19,901 nucleotides of DNA from assembly GCA_964409635.1 (NCBI GenBank), contig CAYPEL010000039.1, positions 1 to 19,901 on the forward strand, given 5' to 3'. This document shows positions 7,633-16,661 of this stretch, in pieces. Source of the DNA: CAYPEL01 sp964409635 (GTDB lineage Bacteria > Pseudomonadota > Gammaproteobacteria > DSM-19610). The position numbers and the translations under genes were made by a program. The notes beneath the pieces were generated by a model. That model ran no database searches and was not told the DNA's origin. It saw only the letters and a list, made by a program, of their open reading frames with translations. Position 1 is the first letter of the stretch. The number at the start of each line of letters is the position of its first letter.

Positions 7633-9570
7633 TTACCGGCCTACTGCATTAAGCAGTGACTGAAACGTTTCGTCGGCTACGGTAATCAACTGCGCCAAAG
7701 CCTGATAGGCCTGTTGGTAGCGGATTAGGTCTGCCGCCTCTTCATCCAGATTGACACCTGATTTGGCATCGAGTGTTTCCTGAGCCTGACGCTGCAAGGC
7801 GGTTTGCGCGTCTGCTGTTATCTGCGCGGTACGGGTGCGCGTAGCCACGTCACTAATCAGTTGCGAATAGGCATCCCCAAAACTGGCGTTACCACCTTCC
7901 ATTGTCAGACCGGTTTGAATATTCGCCAATGCCAGTGCGTTGGTGTTATCTCCGCTTCGGCTGGTTGCGGGCTGAATAATAAAACTGTCGCCATCCGCTG
8001 GAATACCGGATACTTTGAATTCAGCACCCGCAATCGCAAAGCTGGAGCCACTGTCTGTAGCCGGATTGTAGGCAAAGGATCCGGTAGCTGCGCCAGTATA
8101 ATTAAACTGTTGTGCAGTGGCATCGTACGCCAGATTAACTGCAGAACCCAACGAGGAAAAGCTACTGTCGATCGTGTTTAGTTTGAATCCGGCATCACCT
8201 GTGTTTGTTGGCAAACCATTTACGTCTGTAATTTCACTGACACTTACCGGGGCAGCGGCCGCAATCTCCTTGGTCGTGATGGCACTTAACCGAAATGCCG
8301 CACTGGCATTGCGGGTTGGTTGTATCGCAAACCTGTCACCTGCAGCGGCGGTTCCATTGATAACGATATTAAGTCCATCGACCGCAAAAGGATCTAGCGT
8401 TGTGCCACTACCGCTTATTGGTATCAATTGGCCCGTCGCCGAGTTTTGCAAACCCCAGGCTGAACCATCAAAGCTGAGCACATAATCGTTAACCGTCAAT
8501 TGCGCTATGTTTGCCTGATCAAAACTGACATTGGCTGTAGCGGCGCTGGTGTTATTGATGTCCCTCGCAGCAGTAGGTGTGCCGAGACTAAAAAACTCCT
8601 TACCGGCGTTACCATTGAGGTCTGTCCCCAACTTATGCTGGTTATTAAATTCCTGTGCCACTGTCACTGCGATCCGGCCCAATGCGTTTTGTGACGGATC
8701 CATAACCTGGTCACGGAAATCCAGAATCGCGCCCAATTCACCACCGGTAATATTGTCAGTGATGACCGAAGATACATTGCCGGCGGAAATAGCCACTTCC
8801 AGGCGCCGCGCATCAAAATCATTTTTTACAACGGTCAGTGACGAGGGTAAAAACCGCGTTACCAGTGGCTGGCCGCTACCAATAGTTACATTTACCGCGC
8901 CGTCATCCTGCTGGACAGTGCGTACGTCTACCAACTCGGATAATCGATTAATTAACCGGTCGCGCGCATCCAATAGATCATTTGGCGCCTCACCGCTACC
9001 CGTCGTTTGAGCATCCACAATTTGCCGGTTGGCCGTCGCAATAGCCGTGCTGAGACTGTTAATCTCCGACACCCTATTCTGCAAACCACCATTGACCTCG
9101 GTGCGGATATTATCCAACTGGTTATTTAATGAATGAATCCTGGACGTCAGCGACTCGGCCTCGGTAAGCATCACTTGCCGGGCGGGAATTGAAGACGGAT
9201 CATTCGCTACGCCCTGTACGGCATTAAAGAAACTTTCCAGCCCAGCATTCAAGCCCGCATCGGTATCACCCAGTAAGTTTGCGACACGCGATGAAAAACT
9301 GGCAAAGGTATCGTACTGACGACTTGAGCTGGTTGCATGGCGTAAATTGTCCGTCTGAAACTGATCGTACAAGCGCTCGATACTTTCGATTTGAACGCCG
9401 TTACCGATGAAACCCTGACCCGTAAAGCTGGGTGCGCGGGTACCCAGTTCCACCCGCTGCCGGGTGTAACCTTCTGTATTTGCATTGGCGATGTTATGGC
9501 CGGTGACGCCGATGGCGCGCTGAAATGTCAGCAGGCCGGATGCAGCCGTGCCCAGCAAGCCTACGGCCAT
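7633..9570 (-). CDS. flgK: Hook-associated protein FlgK (HAP1)
   Basis: FlgK forms the first hook-filament junction ring and is an export client of FlgN. I choose the ATG at 9570 (645 aa): it has GAGGT 8 nt upstream, and the protein then begins a few residues before the family motif GLLTFQRAIGVTGHNIANAN. An in-frame GTG at 9594 would add eight residues but lacks a comparable ribosome site. The N-terminal D0/D1 segment contains GYTRQRVEL, and the C-terminus contains LDEEAADLIRYQQAYQALAQ then ETFQSLLNAVGR, both diagnostic. The middle is variable and beta-rich. It lies 69 nt after flgJ and 2 nt before flgL. Confidence 0.96.
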   Translation of the reverse strand: MAVGLLGTAASGLLTFQRAIGVTGHNIANANTEGYTRQRVELGTRAPSFTGQGFIGNGVQIESIERLYDQFQTDNLRHATSSSRQYDTFASFSSRVANLLGDTDAGLNAGLESFFNAVQGVANDPSSIPARQVMLTEAESLTSRIHSLNNQLDNIRTEVNGGLQNRVSEINSLSTAIATANRQIVDAQTTGSGEAPNDLLDARDRLINRLSELVDVRTVQQDDGAVNVTIGSGQPLVTRFLPSSLTVVKNDFDARRLEVAISAGNVSSVITDNITGGELGAILDFRDQVMDPSQNALGRIAVTVAQEFNNQHKLGTDLNGNAGKEFFSLGTPTAARDINNTSAATANVSFDQANIAQLTVNDYVLSFDGSAWGLQNSATGQLIPISGSGTTLDPFAVDGLNIVINGTAAAGDRFAIQPTRNASAAFRLSAITTKEIAAAAPVSVSEITDVNGLPTNTGDAGFKLNTIDSSFSSLGSAVNLAYDATAQQFNYTGAATGSFAYNPATDSGSSFAIAGAEFKVSGIPADGDSFIIQPATSRSGDNTNALALANIQTGLTMEGGNASFGDAYSQLISDVATRTRTAQITADAQTALQRQAQETLDAKSGVNLDEEAADLIRYQQAYQALAQLITVADETFQSLLNAVGR

Positions 9571-9639
9571 GAGTATTGACCTCGATTTATGCACTGCGAC
9601 TGGACTGCGGCTGTTGCTACGAACATGATGACCTCGTCC

Positions 9640-10572
9640 TTATCCTAGCGGTAGATCGTTGCGATTCTTGAGCTGAGAAAACTGGTCGCTACTTAATATC
9701 TTATTAATTTTATTAGCGTATTCCGGGTCAGTCGCATAGCCTGCCCGTTGCAGTTCAGTGGTAAAACTTGCGCTGTCTCCAGCCGATTGGAGAGCCGTTT
9801 TATAGCGCGGATTGGTCTGCAGAAAATCGACATAGTCATTAAAACTTTCTGCAGTCGATGTATAGGCACGGAATGCGGCGCGCTGCTTGTGCATGACACC
9901 CTCCTTGTATTCAACTGTTTCACTGAACACTTTACTGCCCTGCCAACCGGCATCGGCTTTAATGCCGAACAGGTTAAAACTGTTACTGCCATCTACACCG
10001 CGGATTACATGTTTTCCCCAGCCGGTTTCCAGTGCCGCCTGAGCGATAAGTACTTCAGGTTTCACTCCCAGCTTGTTTGCCGCACTGATTGCCTGCGGCA
10101 TTAATTCAGCTATAAAGTCTTGCGGTGAAGAAGGCATCCACTCTTTAGCCGAAATTTTATCGAGCGGGACTATAGCCCTCACCCGGTCATGCGGATTAAA
10201 CTGCAGCGGTTGAGGTGTGTCACTGTCACTCAGCGGAATAATTGGATTTTCATCAGGCACAACGCCCATCGGGTTGTGCGAAAGCTGCTGCACAATCATA
10301 TCCGCCAAACCGATACCTTGCTGCTTGGACAAATCCATTGATATCTGTTTATCAAACAGGCTCTGGTAAGTTTTGCTGTGGTCATTGTCCAGGATGCCTT
10401 CACCGATGCTGGCATCACGCATGCTTTTCAGCATCATCTGGATAAACAGGGCTTCAAACTGCCCGGCTATTTTACGCAGTGACTCCGGGTCATCCTGTTT
10501 CGCAGCAGCACGCGATTCTGATATTCCCCTGAAATCAAAATAAAGATCAGTTTGTGAAACAGGCGCTGTCAT
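9640..10572 (-). CDS. flgJ: Two-domain FlgJ: rod cap and peptidoglycan hydrolase
   Basis: FlgJ is exported to the periplasm, where it caps the growing rod and opens peptidoglycan for it. The N-terminal rod-binding domain spans about residues 30-95 (KIAGQFEALFIQMMLKSMRD, and KQISMDLSKQQGIGLADMIV). After a Pro/Asp-rich linker (about 100-148) comes a glucosaminidase/GH73-type domain (about 150-300). It has AQAALETGWGKHV, where E182 is the likely catalytic acid, and NSFNLFGIKA. The product is 310 aa, the dual-domain form of beta- and gammaproteobacteria, not the short muramidase-less form. The ATG at 10572 follows flgI by 15 nt. Confidence 0.97.
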   Translation of the reverse strand: MTAPVSQTDLYFDFRGISESRAAAKQDDPESLRKIAGQFEALFIQMMLKSMRDASIGEGILDNDHSKTYQSLFDKQISMDLSKQQGIGLADMIVQQLSHNPMGVVPDENPIIPLSDSDTPQPLQFNPHDRVRAIVPLDKISAKEWMPSSPQDFIAELMPQAISAANKLGVKPEVLIAQAALETGWGKHVIRGVDGSNSFNLFGIKADAGWQGSKVFSETVEYKEGVMHKQRAAFRAYTSTAESFNDYVDFLQTNPRYKTALQSAGDSASFTTELQRAGYATDPEYANKINKILSSDQFSQLKNRNDLPLG

Positions 10573-10587
10573 GGCTAATCACTCTGT

Positions 10588-11718
10588 CTAGATGACAATT
10601 AATTCGGCCCGCAGTGAGCCGGCATGCTTCAGTGCTTCAAGTATAGCCACCAGGTCGCTTGGGCCAGCACCAACACGGTTCACTGCCCGCACCACTTCAT
10701 CCAGCGTCACGCCCGCATCCAGAACAAACATACGATTACCGTCCTGCCGAACATCTACACCGCTTTGTGGTGTAATCACGGTATTACCGCCTGACAGCGA
10801 CGCCGGCTGGCTGACTTGTAAAGTCTCAGAAATTGTCACGATAAGATTGCCGTGTGAAACTGCTGCAGGTTCCATACGCACTTTACTGCTAATCACTACG
10901 GTGCCGGTTCTTGAGTTAATAATTACCCGCGCTGCCGCTGTACCAGGTTCCACTTCGACATTTTCAATCAATGCTGCAAAGGCAACGCGTTGTGCGGGTT
11001 CCGTTGGTGCACTGACTTGAATAGAGGTAGCATCAATGGCTTGTGCTATGTTCGACCCCAGCGTTTTATTGACGGCTTTTGCAAGCCGGTTAGCGGTGGT
11101 GAAATCACCTTGGTTAAGATTTAGAACAATGTAATCACTATCCATAAACGGGTTTTTGACAGTACGCTCAACGCTGGCACCATTTGGGATACGCCCGACA
11201 CTTGGTATATTGACAGTAATACTTGAACCATCACCACCGGTTGCATTCAACCCGCTCACCAGTAAATCCCCTTGCGCAATGGCATAGACACGGCCGTCAG
11301 CACCTTTGAGTGGCGCCATCAACAAGGTTCCACCGCGCAGGCTTTTTGCGTTACCTATAGAGGAAACCGTAATATCGATCGTCTGGCCACGCTTGGCAAA
11401 GGCCGGCAAATCTGCGTGTATGGCAACCGCCGCCACGTTTTTCAATTGCGGATTAACATTCGGTGGCACTGTGATGCCGAACTGTTGCAGCATGCTTTTC
11501 AGACTTTGCACCGTGAATGGCGTCTGGCTGGTCTGGTCACCGGTGCCGTCGAGACCTACCACTAGACCGTAGCCTACCAGTTGGTTACTGCGAACCCCGG
11601 CTACCTGAGCCAGGTCTTTTATGCGTTCGGCCGGGGTGTTTATGGGTAACCAGCTAAGCGCAAAAAGCAGTATTACATTTAAGAGTTTCTTGCTCGTTGT
11701 TATACGTATTATCTTCAT
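10588..11718 (-). CDS. flgI: Flagellar P-ring protein FlgI
   Basis: FlgI is a periplasmic protein that forms the P ring around the rod in the peptidoglycan layer, with FlgA as chaperone. It has an N-terminal signal peptide (basic start KIIRITTSKK, hydrophobic core to about residue 25, likely cleavage after TPA at residue 30). The conserved mature start ERIKDLAQVAGVRSNQLVGY and VVGLDGTGDQT follow. Later motifs include FAKRGQTIDITVSSIGNAKS and SLRGGTLLMAPLKGADG, and the C-terminus is GPSDLVAILEALKHAGSLRA. The length of 376 aa is usual. The ATG at 11718 has AAGGA 6 nt upstream. It lies 62 nt after flgH. Confidence 0.98.
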   Translation of the reverse strand: MKIIRITTSKKLLNVILLFALSWLPINTPAERIKDLAQVAGVRSNQLVGYGLVVGLDGTGDQTSQTPFTVQSLKSMLQQFGITVPPNVNPQLKNVAAVAIHADLPAFAKRGQTIDITVSSIGNAKSLRGGTLLMAPLKGADGRVYAIAQGDLLVSGLNATGGDGSSITVNIPSVGRIPNGASVERTVKNPFMDSDYIVLNLNQGDFTTANRLAKAVNKTLGSNIAQAIDATSIQVSAPTEPAQRVAFAALIENVEVEPGTAAARVIINSRTGTVVISSKVRMEPAAVSHGNLIVTISETLQVSQPASLSGGNTVITPQSGVDVRQDGNRMFVLDAGVTLDEVVRAVNRVGAGPSDLVAILEALKHAGSLRAELIVI

Positions 11719-11780
11719 AATTTTTCCTTAAACCTACCCTACAAGACATTCGTTTTACACGTCTTCGAAGGCCACAAATT

Positions 11781-12494
11781 CTAAAACGGCCAAATAGGAC
11801 TATTAAAAAATTTAGCCAGCCAGCCGGGTTTATTCGCACTGGCAAGCATTCCCTTCCCGCTGTAGGCAATGCGTGCATCAGCGACCAACGTAGACAGCAC
11901 CGTATTATCGGTGCGCACATCCTGCTGGCGGACAATGCCTGATATCTGGATATACTCTTCGCCCTGATTCAGGGTTAACCATTTCTCACCGCGTACAACC
12001 AGATTGCCGTTGGGCAGTACGTCGGCAACCGTCACCGTGATGCTGCCGGTCAGGCTATTACTCTGATTTGAGTCGCCTGCACCTTCAAAGGTGTTAGCCG
12101 AACCCAGTGTCGTTTCCAGTGTATTATTTCGATTATTATCGAGTGGCAGAAACCCAGGCGCCTTAAATGTGGGTATAGCCCCTAACAACGTGGGCGATTC
12201 AATACCGATACTGGTGGTGCGATCAGTCGATGTGTTGGCTGATTTCGATGCGGAGGTTCTTTCAGATAAAATAATCGTAATCAGGTCGCCTACGCGCCGT
12301 GCCTTGACGTCCTCAAACAGCCGGACTTCTTGGCCGAGTTGATAGATACCGCCGTGCGTGGGTTCAATGAATTTATAGTCAGGCGGTGTGGCAGGATGAA
12401 ATACCTGTTTTTGCGGTATCACTGATGCACAGCCACTCCCGAGCAATGTCAAGAGTGCCAACAATACCGGCAGGATAAATCGTTGTATGAACAT
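11781..12494 (-). CDS. flgH: Flagellar L-ring lipoprotein FlgH
   Basis: FlgH is an outer-membrane lipoprotein that forms the L ring. I choose the ATG at 12494 (237 aa). It has AAGGA 4 nt upstream and starts right at a lipoprotein signal peptide, with a hydrophobic stretch, the lipobox LGSG and Cys22 as lipidation site. An upstream in-frame GTG at 12521 would add nine polar residues. Family motifs include YQLGQEVRLFEDVKARRVGD, then DLITIILSERTSASKSA and GSITVTVADVLPNGNLVVRG. The C-terminus ends near GWLAKFFNSPIWPF. A long hairpin element fills the space between flgG and this gene. Confidence 0.97.
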   Translation of the reverse strand: MFIQRFILPVLLALLTLLGSGCASVIPQKQVFHPATPPDYKFIEPTHGGIYQLGQEVRLFEDVKARRVGDLITIILSERTSASKSANTSTDRTTSIGIESPTLLGAIPTFKAPGFLPLDNNRNNTLETTLGSANTFEGAGDSNQSNSLTGSITVTVADVLPNGNLVVRGEKWLTLNQGEEYIQISGIVRQQDVRTDNTVLSTLVADARIAYSGKGMLASANKPGWLAKFFNSPIWPF

Positions 12495-12527
12495 GGCTTC
12501 CTTTATACCTGTGCTACTCACTAAACA

Positions 12528-12645
12528 GTACGTTGATTGCCCGACAGATCATTTACAGGCCGTCGGCAGCAAGGAGGCCGCCGCCGAGCGTACAGGAATG
12601 TATTCACTGCGTGTCTGTAAATCATCTGTTGGGCAATCAACGTAC
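12528..12645. repeat. Long hairpin element, copy 1 (flgG-flgH gap)
   Basis: Arms of 33 nt (12528-12560 and 12613-12645) are complementary at 30 of 33 positions. They enclose a 52-nt core (12561-12612) that contains a GGCAGC/GCCGCC mini-stem and GCGTACAGGAATGTATT. The core matches that of the second copy at 41 of 52 positions. The element occupies most of the space between the flgG stop and the flgH start and contains no gene. Whether it is a mobile palindromic repeat or a structured RNA cannot be told from one window. Confidence 0.85.
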
Positions 12646-12657
12646 GCATTAGTATTC

Positions 12658-13443
12658 CTAGAGATTGTTTGTCACGTACTGCAACATACTATCCGTAGTT
12701 TGGATGGCCTTGGAATTCATTTCATAGGCGCGTTGTGTTTCAATCATGTCCACCAGTTCTTCAACCACATTGACATTAGAAGTTTCCAGCGCACCCTGCA
12801 CCACCGTACCCAGTCCGTTCAGGCCCGGCGTACCCGTTGAGGGAGCACCGCTGGATGCAGTTTCCAGGTACAGATTTTCACCCACCGGCTGCAAACCCGT
12901 TGGGTTAACAAAATCTGCGAGCTGCACAGAGCCTAGCTGGGCCGGGGCCACACTGCCAGGCGTCAAAGCGGAAACCACGCCATCAGAACCAATCGTTATA
13001 CTGGTAGCATCGGCAGGTATGGTAATCGCAGGTTGAATAACGTAACCATTTGAAGTCACCAACTGACCGGCACCATCCATCTTGAACGAACCGTCTCGTG
13101 AATAGCCAATATTGCCATCTGGCTTCAAGACCTGGAAGAAGCCACGCCCCTGTATCGCAACATCCAGACTGTTATTAGTCTGCACAATGTTTCCCACCGT
13201 ATGAATTTTTTCCGTGGCCACCGTGCGCACGCCGGTACCCAATTGCAAACCTGTTGGCAAGCGCGTGTCCTGTGAGGTCTGCGCACCTGGCTGGCGGATA
13301 TTCTGGTAGAGTAAATCTTCAAATGCAGCCCGATCTTTCTTGAAACCGGTGGTATTCACGTTGGCCAGATTGTTGGAAATCACACTCATACGAGTCTGCT
13401 GTGCTTCCAGTCCGGTTTTTGCAACCCAAAGTGCCTTGTTCAT
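12658..13443 (-). CDS. flgG: Distal rod protein FlgG
   Basis: FlgG makes the distal rod, the drive shaft through the P and L rings. The 261-aa product has the rod-family N-terminus (ISNNLANVNTTGFKKDRAAF, about residues 22-41). The C-terminus contains LETSNVNVVEELVDMIETQR and ends DSMLQYVTNNL. Length is typical. The ATG at 13443 has AAGGA upstream. The gene is unusual here in being bracketed on both sides by related long hairpin elements, whereas its neighbours flgB to flgF are closely packed. Confidence 0.98.
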   Translation of the reverse strand: MNKALWVAKTGLEAQQTRMSVISNNLANVNTTGFKKDRAAFEDLLYQNIRQPGAQTSQDTRLPTGLQLGTGVRTVATEKIHTVGNIVQTNNSLDVAIQGRGFFQVLKPDGNIGYSRDGSFKMDGAGQLVTSNGYVIQPAITIPADATSITIGSDGVVSALTPGSVAPAQLGSVQLADFVNPTGLQPVGENLYLETASSGAPSTGTPGLNGLGTVVQGALETSNVNVVEELVDMIETQRAYEMNSKAIQTTDSMLQYVTNNL

Positions 13444-13467
13444 TTCATAATCCTTTTAAAATAAGCC

Positions 13468-13583
13468 TACGCAGGTTGCCCAGCGCGGGGTTTACAAACC
13501 GTCGGCGGCATGGCTGCTGCCGCCAAACGTACAGGGATGTATTTACAGCGCGTTTGTAAACCCCGCGCTGGATAAGCTGCGTA
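13468..13583. repeat. Long hairpin element, copy 2 (flgF-flgG gap)
   Basis: A perfect 20-bp inverted repeat (13480-13499 with 13552-13571) encloses a 52-nt core. Outside a 5x5 internal loop, a further 7-bp stem pairs TACGCAG (13468-13474) with CTGCGTA (13577-13583). The core has a perfect GGCGGCA/TGCCGCC hairpin followed by CGTACAGGGATGTATTTACA. It nearly fills the flgF-flgG gap. The core and the innermost arm bases are shared with copy 1, while the outer arms differ. Confidence 0.88.
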
Positions 13584-13588
13584 CACTT

Positions 13589-14329
13589 CTACCCCAGATT
13601 CATGAGCCGGGCAGATTGTTCATCCATGGTTTTCGCGGTATCCATCAGCTTGATCGCCATTTCAAACTGCCGCGAATAATCAATCATGTTGACTAATGCC
13701 TCGACGGCATTGACATTGCTGGATTCGAGCACGCCACTCATCAGCGAAACTTCATTGCTCGCGTCGGCATCAGCACCATTACGGGTGCGTAACAAGCCAT
13801 CTTTGCCTTTAACCATTTCTATCGCTTCTGGCGAGACCAGTTTTATACGGCCAACTTCAGCCAGCACAGTGGGTTGCTGGCCAATCGGCTGCACACTGAC
13901 CGTGCCATCCAGACCAATTTCCAGTTTTTCAAATTCCGGAATGACTAAGGGTCCAGCGTCACCAAGCACGGGATGACCGGCACCCGTGAGTAACTGACCA
14001 TTGATATTCACCTGCAAATCACCGGCGCGGGTATAGGCTTCGCCACCATCGGGGGACTGCACGGCTATCCAGCCATCACCATTAACCGCGACATCCAGCT
14101 CACGGCCTGTGGAGATAATACTGCCTTTGTCAAAACTCACACCGGAGTTTTCCGCCACCGAATATACCCGGCTATCATGGCCGGTACCGGTTAACAATTG
14201 ATCATCAAAATTTGCCAGATCAGCCTGGAAACCGGTGGTGTTGGCATTGGCCAGGTTGTTTGAGTTCATCGTCTGTGCGTGCATAATCTGCCTCGCACCG
14301 CTGGACATCACAAAAAGTACACGATCCAT
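13589..14329 (-). CDS. flgF: Proximal rod protein FlgF
   Basis: FlgF is a proximal rod subunit. The 246-aa product has the rod-family N-terminus (AQTMNSNNLANANTTGFQAD, about residues 18-37). The typical central run includes DVAVNGDGWIAVQSPDGGEA and AYTRAGDLQVN. The C-terminus is LESSNVNAVEALVNMIDYSR, then QFEMAIKLM. The ATG at 14329 follows the flgE stop by 18 nt with only a weak ribosome site, which suggests translational coupling to flgE. Confidence 0.97.
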   Translation of the reverse strand: MDRVLFVMSSGARQIMHAQTMNSNNLANANTTGFQADLANFDDQLLTGTGHDSRVYSVAENSGVSFDKGSIISTGRELDVAVNGDGWIAVQSPDGGEAYTRAGDLQVNINGQLLTGAGHPVLGDAGPLVIPEFEKLEIGLDGTVSVQPIGQQPTVLAEVGRIKLVSPEAIEMVKGKDGLLRTRNGADADASNEVSLMSGVLESSNVNAVEALVNMIDYSRQFEMAIKLMDTAKTMDEQSARLMNLG

Positions 14330-14347
14330 AATTGACTCAATCTACGC

Positions 14348-15934
14348 TTAACGAATGTTGATAATTGTCTGGGTAATCGTATCCGCTGTAGTAATCACCT
14401 GGGCATTCGCCTGGAAATTACGCTGCGCGGTAATCATGCCAACCAGTTCTTCCGTCAGATCAACGTTGGAACCTTCCAGCGCACCGGATTCAATCAGTCC
14501 CAGAGAACCTGCACCAGGCGCACCGACTAAAGGCGCACCCGAGTCAAAGGTCTCCGACCAACTGGTATCACCCAACTGGCGTAAGCCCTGGGCATTATTA
14601 AAATTGGCAATGGCTACCTGACCCAGTGTACGTGACTGGCCGTTCGTGAAACGTGAAGTGATAACACCGGTATCACCAATATCAATACCGCTCAAACGCC
14701 CGGTTGGAAAACCGTTCTGATCCAGATTGCTGATATTGAACGGACTGCCAAACTGGGTTGTATTCGTAAATCGCAGATCGAGATTAACCGCAGAGGCGCC
14801 GCCACCCGGATCAAAAGAAGGTACCGTAATCGTGCTCGGGAAACTGGTGGTCTGAATATTTCCTGTCGAAGAAAACTCCAGAATGTCCGGACCACTGCGC
14901 TGCGTTCCATCAACAAAAAGGTGTGTTTCCCACTGGTTGGGCACAGCACTCTTGCGGAAATACATAGTCGCCAAATGCGGTGAACCGAGCGTGTCGTATA
15001 CCGTGAGTGAGGTTGAATTGTTATAGGTAGTGCCATCTGCAGGATCAAAACCGGATTGCGCCGAACCATCAGCAACACTCGCAACAGTTGAACCGCCCGT
15101 GGCTACAGACACAATATTACCGGTGTCTAAAGCCAGTGGAACAGGCGTCTGCACACCCAGTCCATCCGGATCCCAATTCAGGGTAACCGTATCTGTTCCG
15201 ATACTGACATTACTGGCCGTAGTGGGTGGAACAGTTGCTGCCCCTCCCACTAGCAATTCAACGTTCCAGTCTGCTCCCGTACCTGCATAGGTAAACTGCA
15301 GTGCTGCGTTATTGATTTGATTTCCCTGTTGATCAAACATCGTGAAATTAGGTGTGGTGTAGGGACTAGTCGTCGTATCCAGCTGGGTTCCCGGTGTTAA
15401 TCCCAGTAGGCTGGAAGCCGCCAGGCCACCTGGAATCGGCGCCGAAGCATCTAGGTTGGCAGCCACATCGACGGCAGTCGATGCTTGTGGTGCAATATCC
15501 GAATTCTGCAACTGCAATGATCCTGTCGCACCGGTTATTGCGCCATTACTATCGGCTTCAAAAATGGTCAACCGTTGATTCGAACTGTTGACAACAAAAC
15601 CATTCCGGTCAATCCCAAACTGGCCTGCACGGGTATAAGAATTCACCCCGTTGTCATCCATAACAAAGAAACCCTGCCCGCTGATAGCCAGGTCGAGATT
15701 GTTATCGGTAAAGCCAATATTACCCTGGCTAAATTGTTGCGCGACATTGGATATGCGCACCCCGGTACCAATAGCGTTCGCGGTAGTCCCCAGGCTGGAA
15801 GTTGCAAAGATATCGGCAAACTCAGCGCGTGATTCTTTGAAACCCGTGGTGTTCGCATTCGCGACGTTGTTACCAATAACACGCAGTTCTGCCGAAGCTG
15901 CATTTAATCCACTGAGTGCGGTACGAAAAGGCAT
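14348..15934 (-). CDS. flgE: Flagellar hook protein FlgE
   Basis: FlgE polymerises under FlgD into the hook, the universal joint outside the cell. The N-terminus is diagnostic (FRTALSGLNAASAELRVIGN, then NVANANTTGFKESRAEFADI). LDLAISGQGFFVMDDNGVNS follows near residue 82, and the C-terminus has GALEGSNVDLTEELVGMITA and QRNFQANAQVI. At 528 aa it is longer than the enteric protein (about 400), with the extra residues in the Thr/Ser/Gly-rich middle; this is common among hook proteins outside the enterics. The ATG at 15934 has a strong AAGGAG 8 nt upstream. It sits 24 nt after flgD. Confidence 0.98.
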   Translation of the reverse strand: MPFRTALSGLNAASAELRVIGNNVANANTTGFKESRAEFADIFATSSLGTTANAIGTGVRISNVAQQFSQGNIGFTDNNLDLAISGQGFFVMDDNGVNSYTRAGQFGIDRNGFVVNSSNQRLTIFEADSNGAITGATGSLQLQNSDIAPQASTAVDVAANLDASAPIPGGLAASSLLGLTPGTQLDTTTSPYTTPNFTMFDQQGNQINNAALQFTYAGTGADWNVELLVGGAATVPPTTASNVSIGTDTVTLNWDPDGLGVQTPVPLALDTGNIVSVATGGSTVASVADGSAQSGFDPADGTTYNNSTSLTVYDTLGSPHLATMYFRKSAVPNQWETHLFVDGTQRSGPDILEFSSTGNIQTTSFPSTITVPSFDPGGGASAVNLDLRFTNTTQFGSPFNISNLDQNGFPTGRLSGIDIGDTGVITSRFTNGQSRTLGQVAIANFNNAQGLRQLGDTSWSETFDSGAPLVGAPGAGSLGLIESGALEGSNVDLTEELVGMITAQRNFQANAQVITTADTITQTIINIR

Positions 15935-15958
15935 AGTTAATACTCCTTACAATAATCT

Positions 15959-16630
15959 TTACAGGATTTTACGGATTTCAGATAAATCAATCGGGCCAAC
16001 ACCGGCGAGATCCAGCAGCAGGCCCCCGTTATTATTCAAAGTCACGCTGTTGATTTCTGTTGCCACCAGCGTTTCAAGTGATTCTGTTCCGCTTTCGAAC
16101 GCGGCTTCAGCCGTGATCAGGTAGTTACCCGGAGTTGCAAACTGCCCGTCTGATTTCATTCCATCCCATTTAAAGGGCACCGGCCCGGCTGACTGAGACC
16201 CGAGTTCCAGTTGACGGATTATCTGTCCGGAACGGTCGTGTAATTTAATCGTTACCTGGCTGCTTGCGGTGGGTAGATCAACACTGCCCTTGACACTGCC
16301 GCCCTGCGCCAGCTCTACCACCCCTGCCGGCGCCAGGACTTTATGACCTACCAGGTTGGCCGCTTGCAAAGCCTGATTGGAAACCAGTGATTCACCCAAT
16401 TTATCAAATGACTTTTGCAGATCGCCGATACCGCTCACCGTCGAGAACTGCGCAATCTGCGCCAGGAAATCACCGTTCTCCAGGGGCTTGAACGGATCCT
16501 GATTTTCCAGTTGCGTAGTCATCAGTTTAAGAAAATCTTCCTGTCCCAGTTCCTCACGTTCATTGCCGGTGTTCAGATCCTGAACCGTCCGGAATATGCC
16601 GTCAGAAATTGAATTATTCGTAGCTACCAT
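15959..16630 (-). CDS. flgD: Hook cap / scaffolding protein FlgD
   Basis: FlgD caps the nascent hook so that FlgE can assemble and is not part of the finished flagellum. The 223-aa product has the conserved N-terminal export and assembly region (GQEDFLKLMTTQLENQDPFK, about residues 29-48, then PLENGDFLAQIAQFSTVSGI). A beta-rich C-terminal half follows, with GPVPFKWDGMKSDGQFATPG, which matches the FlgD Ig-like (FlgD_ig) insertion. Length matches the family. The ATG at 16630 has AAGGA about 7 nt upstream. It lies 31 nt after flgC and before flgE. Confidence 0.97.
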   Translation of the reverse strand: MVATNNSISDGIFRTVQDLNTGNEREELGQEDFLKLMTTQLENQDPFKPLENGDFLAQIAQFSTVSGIGDLQKSFDKLGESLVSNQALQAANLVGHKVLAPAGVVELAQGGSVKGSVDLPTASSQVTIKLHDRSGQIIRQLELGSQSAGPVPFKWDGMKSDGQFATPGNYLITAEAAFESGTESLETLVATEINSVTLNNNGGLLLDLAGVGPIDLSEIRKIL

Positions 16631-16661
16631 GGGTAATTCCTTAAAATAGTTTGGTTTACGG

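Noticed and set aside
9571..9594. GTG start of flgK at 9594
   Set aside because: The ATG at 9570 has a well-placed GAGGT and begins close to the conserved FlgK N-terminus.
12495..12521. GTG start of flgH at 12521
   Set aside because: It would put nine polar residues in front of a good lipoprotein signal peptide, and the ATG at 12494 has its own ribosome site.
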